36,696 nucleotides of DNA from an uncultured Muribaculaceae bacterium (GTDB lineage: Bacteria > Bacteroidota > Bacteroidia > Bacteroidales > Muribaculaceae): NCBI GenBank assembly GCA_947381945.1, contig CANCXM010000030.1:1-36696 (forward strand), read 5' to 3'. Every line of letters starts with the position of its first letter. Within the stretch, counting starts at the first letter, position 1. A model generated the notes under the pieces. That model saw only the letters and a program-made list of their open reading frames with translations. It was not told the origin of the DNA and ran no database searches. Positions 14,674-23,703 of the stretch are shown here, one piece after another. The translations under genes and the position numbers were made by a program.

Positions 14674-14689
14674 AGGATTTTTTTTGACT

Positions 14690-14827
14690 ATTCGGTGATT
14701 TGTGGAATTTTCATTCGGTGATTTGTGGGATTTCCATTCGGTGACTTGTGGAATTTTCATTCGGTGTTTTATGGAATTTTCATTCGGTGATTTGTGGAAT
14801 TTCCATTCGGTGATTTGTGGAATTTCT
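14690..14827. repeat. Six exact-period 23-bp tandem repeats
   Basis: Units begin at 14690, 14713, 14736, 14759, 14782 and 14805. All keep the core ATTCGGTG followed by TTTGTGG (TTTATGG in unit 4) and AATTTYC, with few substitutions. The last unit reaches into the stop codon of the GH43 gene. There are no spacers, so this is not CRISPR. On the minus strand the array lies just upstream of the AAA/DUF4143 promoter. Confidence 0.92.
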
Positions 14828-16484
14828 ACTTTTCAGCAGAAGAGGCATAGACTCCAATCATCGTTCCCGTGAAATTTCCGGCCGTCGCAGTGCTGAGCAT
14901 GGAGGCATCAACAGTCTGCGACATATTCTGCCACTCGCCATCGCCCTCAGCAAAAGCAAATGAATATGAGCCATTTCCATCAGCAGCAATCTTGAGTTTT
15001 AACGGGGAAGAAGCATCCGCCAACGGCGCCTCAAATTCCTTACGTTTATCCTTCTTACTGCGGACGATCACTCTCACAACGTTATCACCGTAGGAATTCA
15101 CTGTCTTTCCGAACACGACATTACAATCATCGTCCTGGAAAAGCAGAAGGCCGGCAATGTCTGCTGAAGTGACAGGAGAAAACTCATCGAGAGTCGTCTC
15201 CACCTCAAAAGCCTTTTCCGTGGCCCACATACCGATTGCCGAAGGTGACTTCCGGTCGGCAAGAGCCACTTCAGAAGCAACGAGATTCAGACCACCCTCA
15301 GCACTTATTCCATAGAAATCGCCCCGTGGATTGCGCACGAAAAATGCGTAAGGCGACAATTTCCCATCGGCCCACAACTCTGATTCGAACTCCCGCTGCG
15401 GACGACCGCTCAACACCTCATCGCGTCCTGTGATGACAGGCTGTCCGTATTTCCATTCGACGCGATGCATGAAAGTCTCACGGCCCATTATATCGTTGCC
15501 CTCATCATCGTAGGGACGGACACCGAGATAGACGGCCCACCATTTTCCATCCCTATCCTCGACAAGATCCGCATGACCGGTACATGTCACAGGGTCAGGC
15601 CGCGAAGGGTCAAGACCACGCTGGGTGAGTATCGGATTGATCCTACACGGTTTGAACGGCCCTTTCGGACTCGTTGACTCAAACACGACCTCACTGTGCT
15701 GCGGACCCGTACCCCCTTCGGCACACATCAGGAAATATCTGCCACCTATATTATATAAATGTGGACCCTCAATCCATATAGGCTTTTCAGAAAGATTCAC
15801 CCCGCCGTTGACAATCATCTTCGGTTCTCCTGTCACCCGACCGTTTTCCCAATCGAAATCATGGATATGGATAGCCCGGTGACCGTCATAAAGGATTTCA
15901 CCCTCGGGAATATCATTATTGACAATATATGCCTTCCCATCAGTGTCAAACAAAATGCTCGGGTCTATTCCTCCTACTTCCGGCAACCATACAGGATCGC
16001 TCCAACGCCCTGACTTGGGGTCCTTGGTGGTGACATAGAATGTCCCTCCATTGTCGACAAGGGTCGTAATCATATAGAAGGTCTCATTGACAGGATTGTA
16101 GGAAATATCCGGAGCATAGATTCCACCGGATATGCGCAGACTGTCTGGCAGATCGAGCTGCTCACGCCTGTTCAGGACATAGCCGAGCCGTTCCCAATTC
16201 CGGAGATCAGTGCTGTGCCAGATAGGGACACCCGGGAAGAACGCAAACGAGGAATTTACCATATAGTAGTCATCGTCCACCCTCACCACCGACGGATCCG
16301 GATAGCAGCCCGGAAGCACAGGCGCCCAGTCGGAGCTTACGACCTCATCGCCGTCAGGCATGGTGACACGGTAATTGAAATCGGAAAAGACTGCGATGAC
16401 AGGCTCATCATTCTCCGAACATGCTGCTGTGACCAGCAAAATTCCCGACAGAACAGCAAAAGGAAATGGACGAATATGCTTCAT
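14826..16484 (-). CDS. GH43 glycoside hydrolase lipoprotein
   Basis: 552-aa predicted lipoprotein. The signal MKHIRPFPFAVLSGILLVTA ends in the lipobox Cys22. The five-bladed GH43 propeller follows, with the catalytic triad visible: base Asp63 in GCYPDPSVV, pKa-modulating Asp174 in GGIDPS, and acid Glu239 in WIEGPHLY. Residues ~350-552 form a concanavalin-like C-terminal domain, as in beta-xylosidase/arabinofuranosidase members. It likely acts on plant xylan- or arabinan-type oligosaccharides at the cell surface. The start at 16484 was chosen because the promoter occupies the upstream in-frame Met positions. No SusC/D pair is nearby. Confidence 0.9.
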   Translation of the reverse strand: MKHIRPFPFAVLSGILLVTAACSENDEPVIAVFSDFNYRVTMPDGDEVVSSDWAPVLPGCYPDPSVVRVDDDYYMVNSSFAFFPGVPIWHSTDLRNWERLGYVLNRREQLDLPDSLRISGGIYAPDISYNPVNETFYMITTLVDNGGTFYVTTKDPKSGRWSDPVWLPEVGGIDPSILFDTDGKAYIVNNDIPEGEILYDGHRAIHIHDFDWENGRVTGEPKMIVNGGVNLSEKPIWIEGPHLYNIGGRYFLMCAEGGTGPQHSEVVFESTSPKGPFKPCRINPILTQRGLDPSRPDPVTCTGHADLVEDRDGKWWAVYLGVRPYDDEGNDIMGRETFMHRVEWKYGQPVITGRDEVLSGRPQREFESELWADGKLSPYAFFVRNPRGDFYGISAEGGLNLVASEVALADRKSPSAIGMWATEKAFEVETTLDEFSPVTSADIAGLLLFQDDDCNVVFGKTVNSYGDNVVRVIVRSKKDKRKEFEAPLADASSPLKLKIAADGNGSYSFAFAEGDGEWQNMSQTVDASMLSTATAGNFTGTMIGVYASSAEK

Positions 16485-16513
16485 GGTAGATATGTTTTTG
16501 CGGATTACCATTA

Positions 16514-16545
16514 CAAATATACAATTGACAGATATTATCAGCAAA
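16514..16545 (-). promoter_or_regulatory. GH43 gene promoter
   Basis: Minus strand TTTG (16545-16542), 20-nt spacer, TATATTTG (16521-16514). Full consensus; leader of about 23 nt to the ATG at 16484. Confidence 0.8.
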
Positions 16546-16594
16546 TTTAGACGAATCTTTTTATTTTTACGTTTAAAATTTATAATTTTACACT

Positions 16595-18436
16595 ATGATT
16601 TTACCACGAATACACACAGTTATGGCCACAGTGCTGCTTTCGGCACTCAGCCTCGGGGCCGCCCCGGCACGCCCCACCAAACACACTGCAACGCTCCCCG
16701 ACGGCACTACCGTCACCTACCGCACCGTGGGCGACGAGCGCTTCCACTACTTCATCACTGACGACAGTCATCCCCTCGTACTTGACGGTCAGACTCTCTG
16801 CTTCGCAAAAAATGGCTCTGACGGCCAACTTGTCAGCACCGGCATACCCGCATCAGACCCCGCCTACAGATCGGCTGAGACTAAAAAATTGCTCCGGACA
16901 CTTGACGCAGACGCCATTGTAGCCAAGGCCGCCATAGCCTCCTCCACACGCATAGGCACTCCTGCCATGCCCGCGTCCTCGCGCGCACCTGAGTCGATGA
17001 GCACCACCACTTTCCCGACCACCGGCTCACCGCGCGGCCTTGTGATTCTCGCCGAATACAGCGATGTAAAATTCACCCTCCCGGGAGCCAAAGGTTACTT
17101 CACCGACATGCTCAACAAGGAAGGATTCAACGCCTACAATGGCACCGGCTCTGCCCGCGACTACTTCAAAGCCTCATCCTGCGGAGTGTTCGCCCCACAG
17201 TTCGACGTCTACGGACCTATAACCCTCCCCAACCCCCAGGCATACTACGGAGGCAACTCACCATACGACGATGCCAATTCCTACAAGCTTCCAATCCATG
17301 CCTGCAATGTCCTTGAAGCACAGGGCTTCGACTTCTCACCCTACGACTGCGACGGTGACGGAGTCATCGACAATGTCTACATCATCTATGCCGGCTTCGG
17401 AGAATCATCAGGAAACGCCTCTGACGCCAACTGCATCTGGCCACATTCCCACGATGTTCAAAGCGGCTACAACTATCAGAAATATTACTACCCCGACCTC
17501 GCAGCTTCCGAGAAAAGGGATAACTACTACAACGGTCTGCTCCTCAGCCATTATGCCTGTTCCAACGAGCTCATCTACACTAATTATCCCGACGGACTCG
17601 GCACATTCTGCCATGAATTTTCCCACGTCATGGGACTTCCTGACCTCTATTACACAGGCGACAGCAAAATTCCAATCAACACACCTTCGACATGGAGCGT
17701 CCTCGACGTCGGCTGCTACCTCAACAACTCCCGGACTCCTCCGCTCTACTCCTCGTTCGAACGTATGTCGCTCGGCTGGATGAAACCGAAAGTCATCGAC
17801 TCACCGGCCCACCTCACTCTCGAACCGCTGTCCGATTCAAATTCCGCCTACCTTGTGCAAACTGAGTTAGACAATGAATTCTTCCTCTTCGAGAACCGTC
17901 AGAACGAAGGCTGGGACTCCTACCTTGCCGGAAACGGAATGCTCGTCTGGCATATCGACTACGACAAGAATCTTTGGTTCCGGAACGAGGTCAACAACAA
18001 CCGTACTCACCAGAACGTGGACCTCGTCGAAGCCGTCAGCCGTACCGGCATCAACGCAAGTCCCAAAGACCCCTTCCCCGGAGCTGCCAACGTCACCGAA
18101 TACACCGCCAACTCAATGCTTCCCACCCCCCGCTTCCAGTCATGGGGACATGTCGACCCGGGCTATCCACTGACCAACATCCGCATGGAGGGACGCAACA
18201 TCTGCTTCACAGCCGGCACACCGGACGACTCAGGAATCGATGACATAATCGCCGACGGAAGCGCCGTCATTTCAGGAGGCTCGGCTATCACCATTGCAGA
18301 TTCAGACCTCCCCGCCGCAGTCTATTCGCTGACAGGCATCCGTGTCTACGAAGGAACCTCACGCCACATCGAGCTACCCACAGGACTTTACATTGTCAAA
18401 GTCGGCACAAGGACTACAAAAGTTTCCGTCCGCTAA
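16595..18436 (+). CDS. M6 family metalloprotease with T9SS-like tail
   Basis: 613-aa secreted protease. Signal peptide at residues ~1-25 (VLLSALSLGAAPA). The zinc site is HEFSHVMGLPD at 340-350 (HExxHxxGxxD), as in the immune inhibitor A-like M6 family. A Ca-binding-like DCDGDGVIDN is at 251-260. The C-terminal ~70 residues (AVYSLTGIRVYEG, LPTGLYIVKVGTRTTKVSV) look like a type IX secretion sorting domain, so export to the surface is likely. It is transcribed away from the GH43 gene with a 110-bp gap. Only weak promoter-like sequence (TAATTTTA near 16584) precedes it. Met10 is an alternative start. Confidence 0.92.
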   Translation: MILPRIHTVMATVLLSALSLGAAPARPTKHTATLPDGTTVTYRTVGDERFHYFITDDSHPLVLDGQTLCFAKNGSDGQLVSTGIPASDPAYRSAETKKLLRTLDADAIVAKAAIASSTRIGTPAMPASSRAPESMSTTTFPTTGSPRGLVILAEYSDVKFTLPGAKGYFTDMLNKEGFNAYNGTGSARDYFKASSCGVFAPQFDVYGPITLPNPQAYYGGNSPYDDANSYKLPIHACNVLEAQGFDFSPYDCDGDGVIDNVYIIYAGFGESSGNASDANCIWPHSHDVQSGYNYQKYYYPDLAASEKRDNYYNGLLLSHYACSNELIYTNYPDGLGTFCHEFSHVMGLPDLYYTGDSKIPINTPSTWSVLDVGCYLNNSRTPPLYSSFERMSLGWMKPKVIDSPAHLTLEPLSDSNSAYLVQTELDNEFFLFENRQNEGWDSYLAGNGMLVWHIDYDKNLWFRNEVNNNRTHQNVDLVEAVSRTGINASPKDPFPGAANVTEYTANSMLPTPRFQSWGHVDPGYPLTNIRMEGRNICFTAGTPDDSGIDDIIADGSAVISGGSAITIADSDLPAAVYSLTGIRVYEGTSRHIELPTGLYIVKVGTRTTKVSVR

Positions 18437-18453
18437 ACATTTGCAACTGCCTG

Positions 18454-18508
18454 ATACAAAAAAATATGCTGCATGAAGGCCGGCCTTCATGCAGCATATT
18501 TTTTGTAT
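18454..18508. terminator. Near-perfect palindromic bidirectional terminator
   Basis: A continuous inverted repeat centred on GAAGGCC/GGCCTTC, about 27 bp per arm, with seven A on one side and six T on the other. It lies between the convergent protease and FAH-like genes. Confidence 0.9.
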
Positions 18509-18536
18509 TAACACTATGAAAAAATCCATTTGAACA

Positions 18537-19070
18537 TCAGACCACCCTCAGTTCCATTACGGGTGTCGAGTCAACACTGACCTCAACCCGAAGGCCCTCC
18601 TTAAGATTCACCGGTTGACCGACGGCAGGCAGGAGAATCACATCGCCCATCTTCAAAGTCATGTATTCACTCACCTTGGCAATGACCTCATCAACTGTCT
18701 CTGCAAATGGTCCTACAGCAAACGCCTCACCATTTACTCCCACACTTAATTCTCTTGAAGCGCACTCAGTCGGAAGCCATTCGCCATGCATGAGCGAGGC
18801 ATCCATACCAGAAAGCACACCCTCACGGCCCGCAGTATCAGTCAATGTCACACGAAAAGCCATAGTGACACCATCATAGTAACGGGCAGCGAATTTTCGG
18901 ACTATATTCTTACCGAGACGGCCTATTCTTACGGCGGGATGCATCTTCGCCACCCAATTCTCGCCCCATTCGGGCATGAAGAAAGGTCGGCCCGGAAGAA
19001 TCATGGCCGAATCCGGATGGATGTCAATGTCAAGCGCGGGGGAGAGCGAAATCAGACGGATAATTTTCAT
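18537..19070 (-). CDS. FAH-fold protein, probably lacking metal ligands
   Basis: 177-aa protein that lines up with the fumarylacetoacetate hydrolase family (PFFMPEWGENW, then RIGRLGKNIVRKFAARYYD, then DASLMHGEWLP). In active members the segment before xxIGKxGK carries the Glu-x-Glu metal ligands, and the following strand ends in DxTARDxQ. Here these read AKMHPAVRIG and AFRVTLTD, so the ligands appear to be gone. It overlaps rex by 4 nt (ATGA) and is surely co-transcribed with it. It may be a pseudoenzyme or structural paralogue. The family call is moderate and the loss of ligands is inferred by memory of the family. Confidence 0.65.
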   Translation of the reverse strand: MKIIRLISLSPALDIDIHPDSAMILPGRPFFMPEWGENWVAKMHPAVRIGRLGKNIVRKFAARYYDGVTMAFRVTLTDTAGREGVLSGMDASLMHGEWLPTECASRELSVGVNGEAFAVGPFAETVDEVIAKVSEYMTLKMGDVILLPAVGQPVNLKEGLRVEVSVDSTPVMELRVV

Positions 19071-19696
19071 TTTGGCATTCGGTTATACATCACCGCGAGA
19101 TGCGCATAGATAGAAGTGTTCTGTATTGCCACCCCGGGGGATGTCTTGATGTGGAAAGGTGTGAAATTCCAGAGCGCCTTTATCCCGGACTGCACACAAA
19201 GCTCGGCAACCTCTGCCGCGCTTTCGACCGGGACGGCTATTACGGCAATCTCTGCATCGAGTTCCTTGAGTCGCGCCGGAAGTTCCGAAAGATGATAGAT
19301 GGGCTTTCCGCCGAGAGTGGTCCCGACGACATCGGGATTCACGTCAAAACCCGCCACGATATTAAGTCCGTAGCGCGACAGGCCGGAATCGGCCATCAGT
19401 GCGGCACCGAGGCTACCGACACCCATCATGACGGCATTGTGCTCACGATGGAAACCGAGGAAATCGAGCAATCCCTGCTCCAGCTCCTTGACTTCGTAGC
19501 CGATGCGGGTCTTACCCTTGATGTTGAGATACGACAGGTCCTTCGCTATCTGCGAGGCATCGACATTGAGCTGATGGGAAATGGCTGTCGACGAGACATA
19601 TTCCACCCCTTGCGCTCTAAGACGCGACACACAGGCGAGATACCATGGCAGACGGCGGATAGCCGGTTCCGGGACGTAGGGCTGTGAAGTCTCCAT
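19067..19696 (-). CDS. rex: Redox-sensing transcriptional repressor Rex
   Basis: 209-aa DNA-binding repressor that senses the NADH/NAD+ ratio. The N-terminal winged helix spans ~10-75 (VSSTAISHQLNVDASQIAKDL). The Rossmann motif GVGSLG is at 92-97, and PVESAAEVAELCVQSGIKALWNFTP is the conserved C-terminal half (seen in parts). Length matches the family. It has a full-consensus promoter at 19728-19758 and is divergent from gltX; the two -33 boxes are only 18 bp apart, so regulation could be shared. I saw no clear TTGTGA-type Rex box. Confidence 0.93.
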   Translation of the reverse strand: METSQPYVPEPAIRRLPWYLACVSRLRAQGVEYVSSTAISHQLNVDASQIAKDLSYLNIKGKTRIGYEVKELEQGLLDFLGFHREHNAVMMGVGSLGAALMADSGLSRYGLNIVAGFDVNPDVVGTTLGGKPIYHLSELPARLKELDAEIAVIAVPVESAAEVAELCVQSGIKALWNFTPFHIKTSPGVAIQNTSIYAHLAVMYNRMPK

Positions 19697-19727
19697 TTTT
19701 CAAGGGTACAATTTATGGTTTCGTGGA

Positions 19728-19758
19728 CAAATTTACAACTTTTCCATTTATTATCAAA
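19728..19758 (-). promoter_or_regulatory. rex promoter
   Basis: Minus strand TTTG (19758-19755), 19-nt spacer, TAAATTTG (19735-19728). Full consensus. Confidence 0.8.
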
Positions 19759-19776
19759 GAACTCCTCCTCGGCCTT

Positions 19777-19808
19777 TTTGCATCTCGCAAAAATTTTTCA
19801 TAATTTTG
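19777..19808 (+). promoter_or_regulatory. gltX promoter
   Basis: TTTG (19777-19780), 20-nt spacer, TAATTTTG (19801-19808). Full consensus; leader of about 50 nt. Confidence 0.85.
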
Positions 19809-19863
19809 TCGTCAGATAAATAAATCTGTCACTTATCGACATAATAGTTATATATAATTGTAT

Positions 19864-21399
19864 ATGGACCGCAAAGTCAGAGTACGTTTTGCCCCCTCCC
19901 CTACGGGGCCGCTTCATATCGGTGGTGTGCGCACCGCCCTCTTCAACTATCTTTTCGCCCGCCGAAACGGCGGCGACATGATTCTCCGAATCGAGGACAC
20001 CGACTCAAACCGCTTCGTTCCCGGAGCCGAGGACTATATCAACGAGGCCCTCGCATGGCTCGGAATCAAGATTGACGAAGGTGTGCGCGAAGGCGGAGCC
20101 TACGGTCCTTACAAGCAGAGCGAACGCCGCGACATCTACCGTACATACGTCAAGCAGCTTCTTGATGCCGGACGCGCCTATATAGCTTTCGATACGCCTG
20201 CTGAACTTGAGGCTGCCCGCGCCGCTACCCCCAACTTCCAATATGATGCCTCGACACGCATGAACATGCGCAACTCTCTTTCGCTCCCCGCTGAGGAAGT
20301 GAAGGCGCTCATGGACGCAGGCACCCCCTACGTTGTCCGCTTCCTCATCGAACCCGGACGCGACGTGGAGGTCAATGACCTTCTCCGTGGAAAAGTGACA
20401 ATCAACTCGTCGATTCTTGACGACAAGGTTCTCTACAAGAGCGCCGACGACCTCCCCACCTACCATCTCGCCAACATTGTCGACGACCATCTGATGGAGG
20501 TTTCCCACGTAATCCGTGGTGAGGAATGGCTCCCCTCGGCTCCCCTCCATGTGCTTCTCTACGAAGCCTTCGGATGGGCCGACACGCGTCCCGACTTCGT
20601 CCACTTGCCCCTCCTGCTCAAACCCGACGGCAAAGGCAAGCTCTCGAAGCGCGACGGTGACCGCCTCGGATTCCCTGTATTCCCCCTCGAATGGACCGAC
20701 CCCAAGACCGGAGCCATCTCATCAGGTTACCGTGAGTCGGGCTATCTTCCTGAAGCCGTCATAAACTTCCTCGCCCTCCTCGGCTGGAACCCCGGCGACG
20801 ACACCGAAATCATGTCGATGGACGAGCTCATCTCCAAATTCTCCTTCGACCACTGCTCACGCTCCGGCGCGAAGTTCGCTTTCGACAAGGGCCGCTGGTT
20901 CAATCACGAATACATCCAGATGACACCCGATACCGAACTCGTCGGCCTCTTCCGTCCCGTACTGAAGGCCAACGGTGTCAATGACGAGGACTTCACCGAC
21001 GAATACATTGCAAAGGTTATCTCACTCGTCAAGGGCCGCGTGAACTTCGTGGCAGAGCTTTGGGATCAGGCTAAATTCTTCTTCAATGCACCTGAAACAT
21101 ACGCCGAGAAGGACATCAAGAAGCGCTGGAAAGAGGAGACACCCACCATCCTCACCGAACTCATCGAAGTGCTCCGCTCTCTCCCCGATTTCGGATCCAA
21201 GGCAGCCGAACCGATTGTCCTCGACTGGGTGGCATCCAAAGGCTACCATCTCGGCAACGTTATGAACGCCTTCCGCCTCACCCTTGTCGGCGAGTGCAAA
21301 GGTCCGCATATCTTCGACATAACCGAACTCATCGGACGCGACGAGACCATCCGACGCATCGAAAAAGGCATCGAAGCCATCAAGCTCCCCGAAGCCTGA
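19864..21399 (+). CDS. gltX: Glutamate--tRNA ligase
   Basis: 511-aa class I aminoacyl-tRNA synthetase charging tRNA-Glu. The HIGH signature is seen as [15 protein letters not shown] (~12-26), the RIEDTD motif follows at ~42, and the KMSKS signature is [10 protein letters not shown] (~258-267). The C-terminal anticodon-binding helical domain ends with [19 protein letters not shown] at 19864 was chosen over the TTG two codons earlier, since the protein then begins with [15 protein letters not shown] as expected. A shortened hairpin of the E family follows the stop. Confidence 0.96.
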   Translation: MDRKVRVRFAPSPTGPLHIGGVRTALFNYLFARRNGGDMILRIEDTDSNRFVPGAEDYINEALAWLGIKIDEGVREGGAYGPYKQSERRDIYRTYVKQLLDAGRAYIAFDTPAELEAARAATPNFQYDASTRMNMRNSLSLPAEEVKALMDAGTPYVVRFLIEPGRDVEVNDLLRGKVTINSSILDDKVLYKSADDLPTYHLANIVDDHLMEVSHVIRGEEWLPSAPLHVLLYEAFGWADTRPDFVHLPLLLKPDGKGKLSKRDGDRLGFPVFPLEWTDPKTGAISSGYRESGYLPEAVINFLALLGWNPGDDTEIMSMDELISKFSFDHCSRSGAKFAFDKGRWFNHEYIQMTPDTELVGLFRPVLKANGVNDEDFTDEYIAKVISLVKGRVNFVAELWDQAKFFFNAPETYAEKDIKKRWKEETPTILTELIEVLRSLPDFGSKAAEPIVLDWVASKGYHLGNVMNAFRLTLVGECKGPHIFDITELIGRDETIRRIEKGIEAIKLPEA

Positions 21400-21429
21400 T
21401 CTCTATCAACACAGACCATTATCAACAAT

Positions 21430-21495
21430 AAAAGGACATAAGAAACAGAACCGACATCCGCTTCAGAATGCCAATTCTGCCTCTTGTGTCCTTTT
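21430..21495. repeat. Short relative of the long hairpin family (E4)
   Basis: Arms 21430-21450 and 21475-21495 match at 18 of 21 positions. The unit AAAAGGACATAAG is the same kind of octamer as in E1-E3. It lies between gltX and argC, which point the same way, and likely ends the gltX transcript. Confidence 0.6.
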
Positions 21496-21555
21496 GTGCT
21501 TGAAATCACATTCATATCTCCAATTTATCTTACCACTTAATCCATCTCCTTTACC

Positions 21556-22527
21556 ATGATAAAAGTAGGAATCATCGGAGGTTCGGGCTATGCAGCCGGC
21601 GAACTCATCCGCATACTCATAAATCACCCTGACGTGGAACTCAAATGGGTCCACTCCCGCACGGTCGGTGGCCAACGTATCGTCGATGTCCATCAGGGAC
21701 TCCACGGCGAGATCGACATGAACTTCTCAAGCAATTTCGACCTGAAAAACATCGACGTGCTCTTCTGCTGCCGTCCCGCCGGGAAGACAAAGGAATTCAT
21801 CGAGACCCACACTATCCCAGAGGACCTGAAAATCATTGACCTCGCACGAGACCACCGCATCGAGGACGGCACGCATGACTTCGTCTATGGTCTGTCTGAG
21901 CTCAACCGCAAGCCGATGGTACGCGGAGCCAAACATGTGGCCAACCCCGGCTGTGTTGCCATGGCTGTCGAGCTCTCACTTATGCCCCTTGCCAAGAATC
22001 TCCTTCTCAACTCCGACATCCACACTACAGTCATCACAGGAGCGACAAGCGAAGGAGCCGAACACCGTCCGACAACCCACTACGCATGGCGCAACGACAA
22101 TATGGTCGTCTACCGTCCTTTCGCCCACACCCAGATGCCAGAGATTCTCCAGGCCATCAAGGAAATGCAGCAAAGTTTCAACTCGAAGATACACATCCTT
22201 CCGATGCGCGGCTGCTTCTCGCGCGGCATCATGGCTGTCAGCTACCTCGACTGCTCCCTGGAACTTCCCGAAATCATCAAACTGTATTCGGACTATTTCT
22301 CTGACCACAACTTCACCTTCATCACCTCGAAGATTCCTGACCTCAAGGATGTGGTCAACACCAACAAATGCATCATACATCTCGACAAGATTGACGGTAA
22401 AGTGCTCATCACAGCTGTCATCGACAACCTCCTCAAAGGTGGAGCCGGCAACGCTGTCCACACCATGAACCTCCTTTTCGGCCTTCAGGAAACCACCGGC
22501 CTCACCATGAAACCCGCTGCATTCTAA
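21556..22527 (+). CDS. argC: N-acetyl-gamma-glutamyl-phosphate reductase
   Basis: 323-aa arginine-pathway enzyme reducing N-acetylglutamyl 5-phosphate to the semialdehyde with NADPH. The nucleotide-binding motif GIIGGSGYAAGEL is at 5-17, and the catalytic Cys133 lies in HVANPGCVA. His-containing segments for substrate binding follow (EGAEHRPTTHYAWR, RPFAHTQMPEI). Length is normal. No other arg genes are in the window, so the operon is split or lies elsewhere. The ATG at 21556 follows the gltX hairpin by 60 bp; no consensus promoter was recognised. Confidence 0.95.
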   Translation: MIKVGIIGGSGYAAGELIRILINHPDVELKWVHSRTVGGQRIVDVHQGLHGEIDMNFSSNFDLKNIDVLFCCRPAGKTKEFIETHTIPEDLKIIDLARDHRIEDGTHDFVYGLSELNRKPMVRGAKHVANPGCVAMAVELSLMPLAKNLLLNSDIHTTVITGATSEGAEHRPTTHYAWRNDNMVVYRPFAHTQMPEILQAIKEMQQSFNSKIHILPMRGCFSRGIMAVSYLDCSLELPEIIKLYSDYFSDHNFTFITSKIPDLKDVVNTNKCIIHLDKIDGKVLITAVIDNLLKGGAGNAVHTMNLLFGLQETTGLTMKPAAF

Positions 22528-22611
22528 TCATCCCTGTATCACCTCCCTCTCTCCTCTTTCTCCCCATCCTATCCTTACCACTATTTCTCTGATTACCCTG
22601 ATAATCACATA

Positions 22612-22633
22612 TAGTTAACCTTAAATTCTTATG
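22612..22633 (+). promoter_or_regulatory. Possible small-RNA pairing site at porin start
   Basis: TAGTTAACCTTAAAT (22612-22626) is the exact complement of a 15-nt segment of small-RNA copy C (encoded at 27912-27926). The next block, ATGAAA at the porin start codon (22631-22636), pairs with TTTCAT of the same RNA. The arrangement would cover the initiation region. Pairing is seen on paper only. Confidence 0.35.
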
Positions 22634-23659
22634 AAATCCATTTTCTGCACAGCCATCCTCATGGCCCTGTGCACCGCTTCGGCTATGGGGGCCGATGACC
22701 GCGACGAGATAATACGTCTCGACGTGGACGCCCGTCTTGACTATCAACGTGACTGGAATGACGGTCATACCGTCAGCGACAACACAGGTTTCGAAGGCAA
22801 GTATCTTGTCATACGCGTCGACGGAAACATCACTGGCAACCTGTCATATTCATGGCGACAGCGCCTCAACAAAAACCACAACGACGGCTCATTCTTCGAC
22901 GCCACCGACTGGGTCTATCTCAACTACGACATCAACCGATGGTCACTTTCGGCAGGAAAGCAAGTTGTGGCCATCGGCGGTTGGGAATATGACCGTGCTC
23001 CTATCGACCTCTACGGATGTTCGGTGTTCTGGAACAACATCCCATGCTACCAGATAGGGGCTTCGGCGGCCTACAGGCTTTCTGATTCCGACCGACTGTC
23101 ATTACAGTTCTGCGAAAGCCCCTTTTTCCGCACGGACAACCGCGACATGTATGCCTACAACCTGATGTGGAGCTCAACCCACGGCATATATTCATCGCTT
23201 TGGTCGGCCAACCTCATCGAGTATGCTCCTGACCGCTACATCTCTTACCTTGCGCTCGGCAACCGCTTCTCATTCGGGAAAGTAGCACTCGAACTTGACC
23301 TCATGAACCGCGCGGCCTCCCGTCAGGCATTCTTTTTCAAGGACTGGTCAGTCATGGCAGAGCTGTCATACCGTCCGACAGCGAAATGGAACCTCCACGT
23401 CAAGGGAACCTACGACCGCAACGCCACCACGACAGATGCCGACCTCTGCGTGCTTTCCGGAACAAAGATGACAATGGTCGGCGGAGGACTCGAATACTTC
23501 CCACTCGCCAACTCCAACCATACCCTGCGCGTACACGCAAATTGCTACTACTCTACAGGCACAAATGCCAACACTGCCGATGTCATGCAGGACAAGACAG
23601 TCCTTTTTGACCTCGGTGTCAAGTGGACAATGAATATCCTCTCGCTTAAGCGTAAATAA
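22631..23659 (+). CDS. Outer membrane porin, OprO/OprP-like
   Basis: 342-aa beta-barrel protein with a signal peptide (MKSIFCTAILMALCTASAMG, cleaved near residue 20). Alternating aromatic strands run through the mature part (NLSYSWRQRLN, DWVYLNYDINRWSLSAGKQ). The GKQ...GGWEYDRAPID region is typical of the phosphate-selective porin O/P family (PF07396). Substrate in Bacteroidales members is not fixed; phosphate or other small anions are possible. It starts 103 bp after argC with no terminator between them, so it may be read from argC. Its leader contains the 15-nt complement of small-RNA copy C. Confidence 0.82.
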   Translation: MKSIFCTAILMALCTASAMGADDRDEIIRLDVDARLDYQRDWNDGHTVSDNTGFEGKYLVIRVDGNITGNLSYSWRQRLNKNHNDGSFFDATDWVYLNYDINRWSLSAGKQVVAIGGWEYDRAPIDLYGCSVFWNNIPCYQIGASAAYRLSDSDRLSLQFCESPFFRTDNRDMYAYNLMWSSTHGIYSSLWSANLIEYAPDRYISYLALGNRFSFGKVALELDLMNRAASRQAFFFKDWSVMAELSYRPTAKWNLHVKGTYDRNATTTDADLCVLSGTKMTMVGGGLEYFPLANSNHTLRVHANCYYSTGTNANTADVMQDKTVLFDLGVKWTMNILSLKRK

Positions 23660-23703
23660 CAAAAATCAGCCACGACAAACACAGGCACCAAGAGCTTATA
23701 CCC

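Noticed and set aside
14690..14827. CRISPR array
   Set aside because: The 23-bp units are head-to-tail without spacers, and no cas genes are present.
19700..19800. Rex operator between rex and gltX
   Set aside because: I looked for a TTGTGA..TCACAA-type palindrome in the divergent region and found none convincing.
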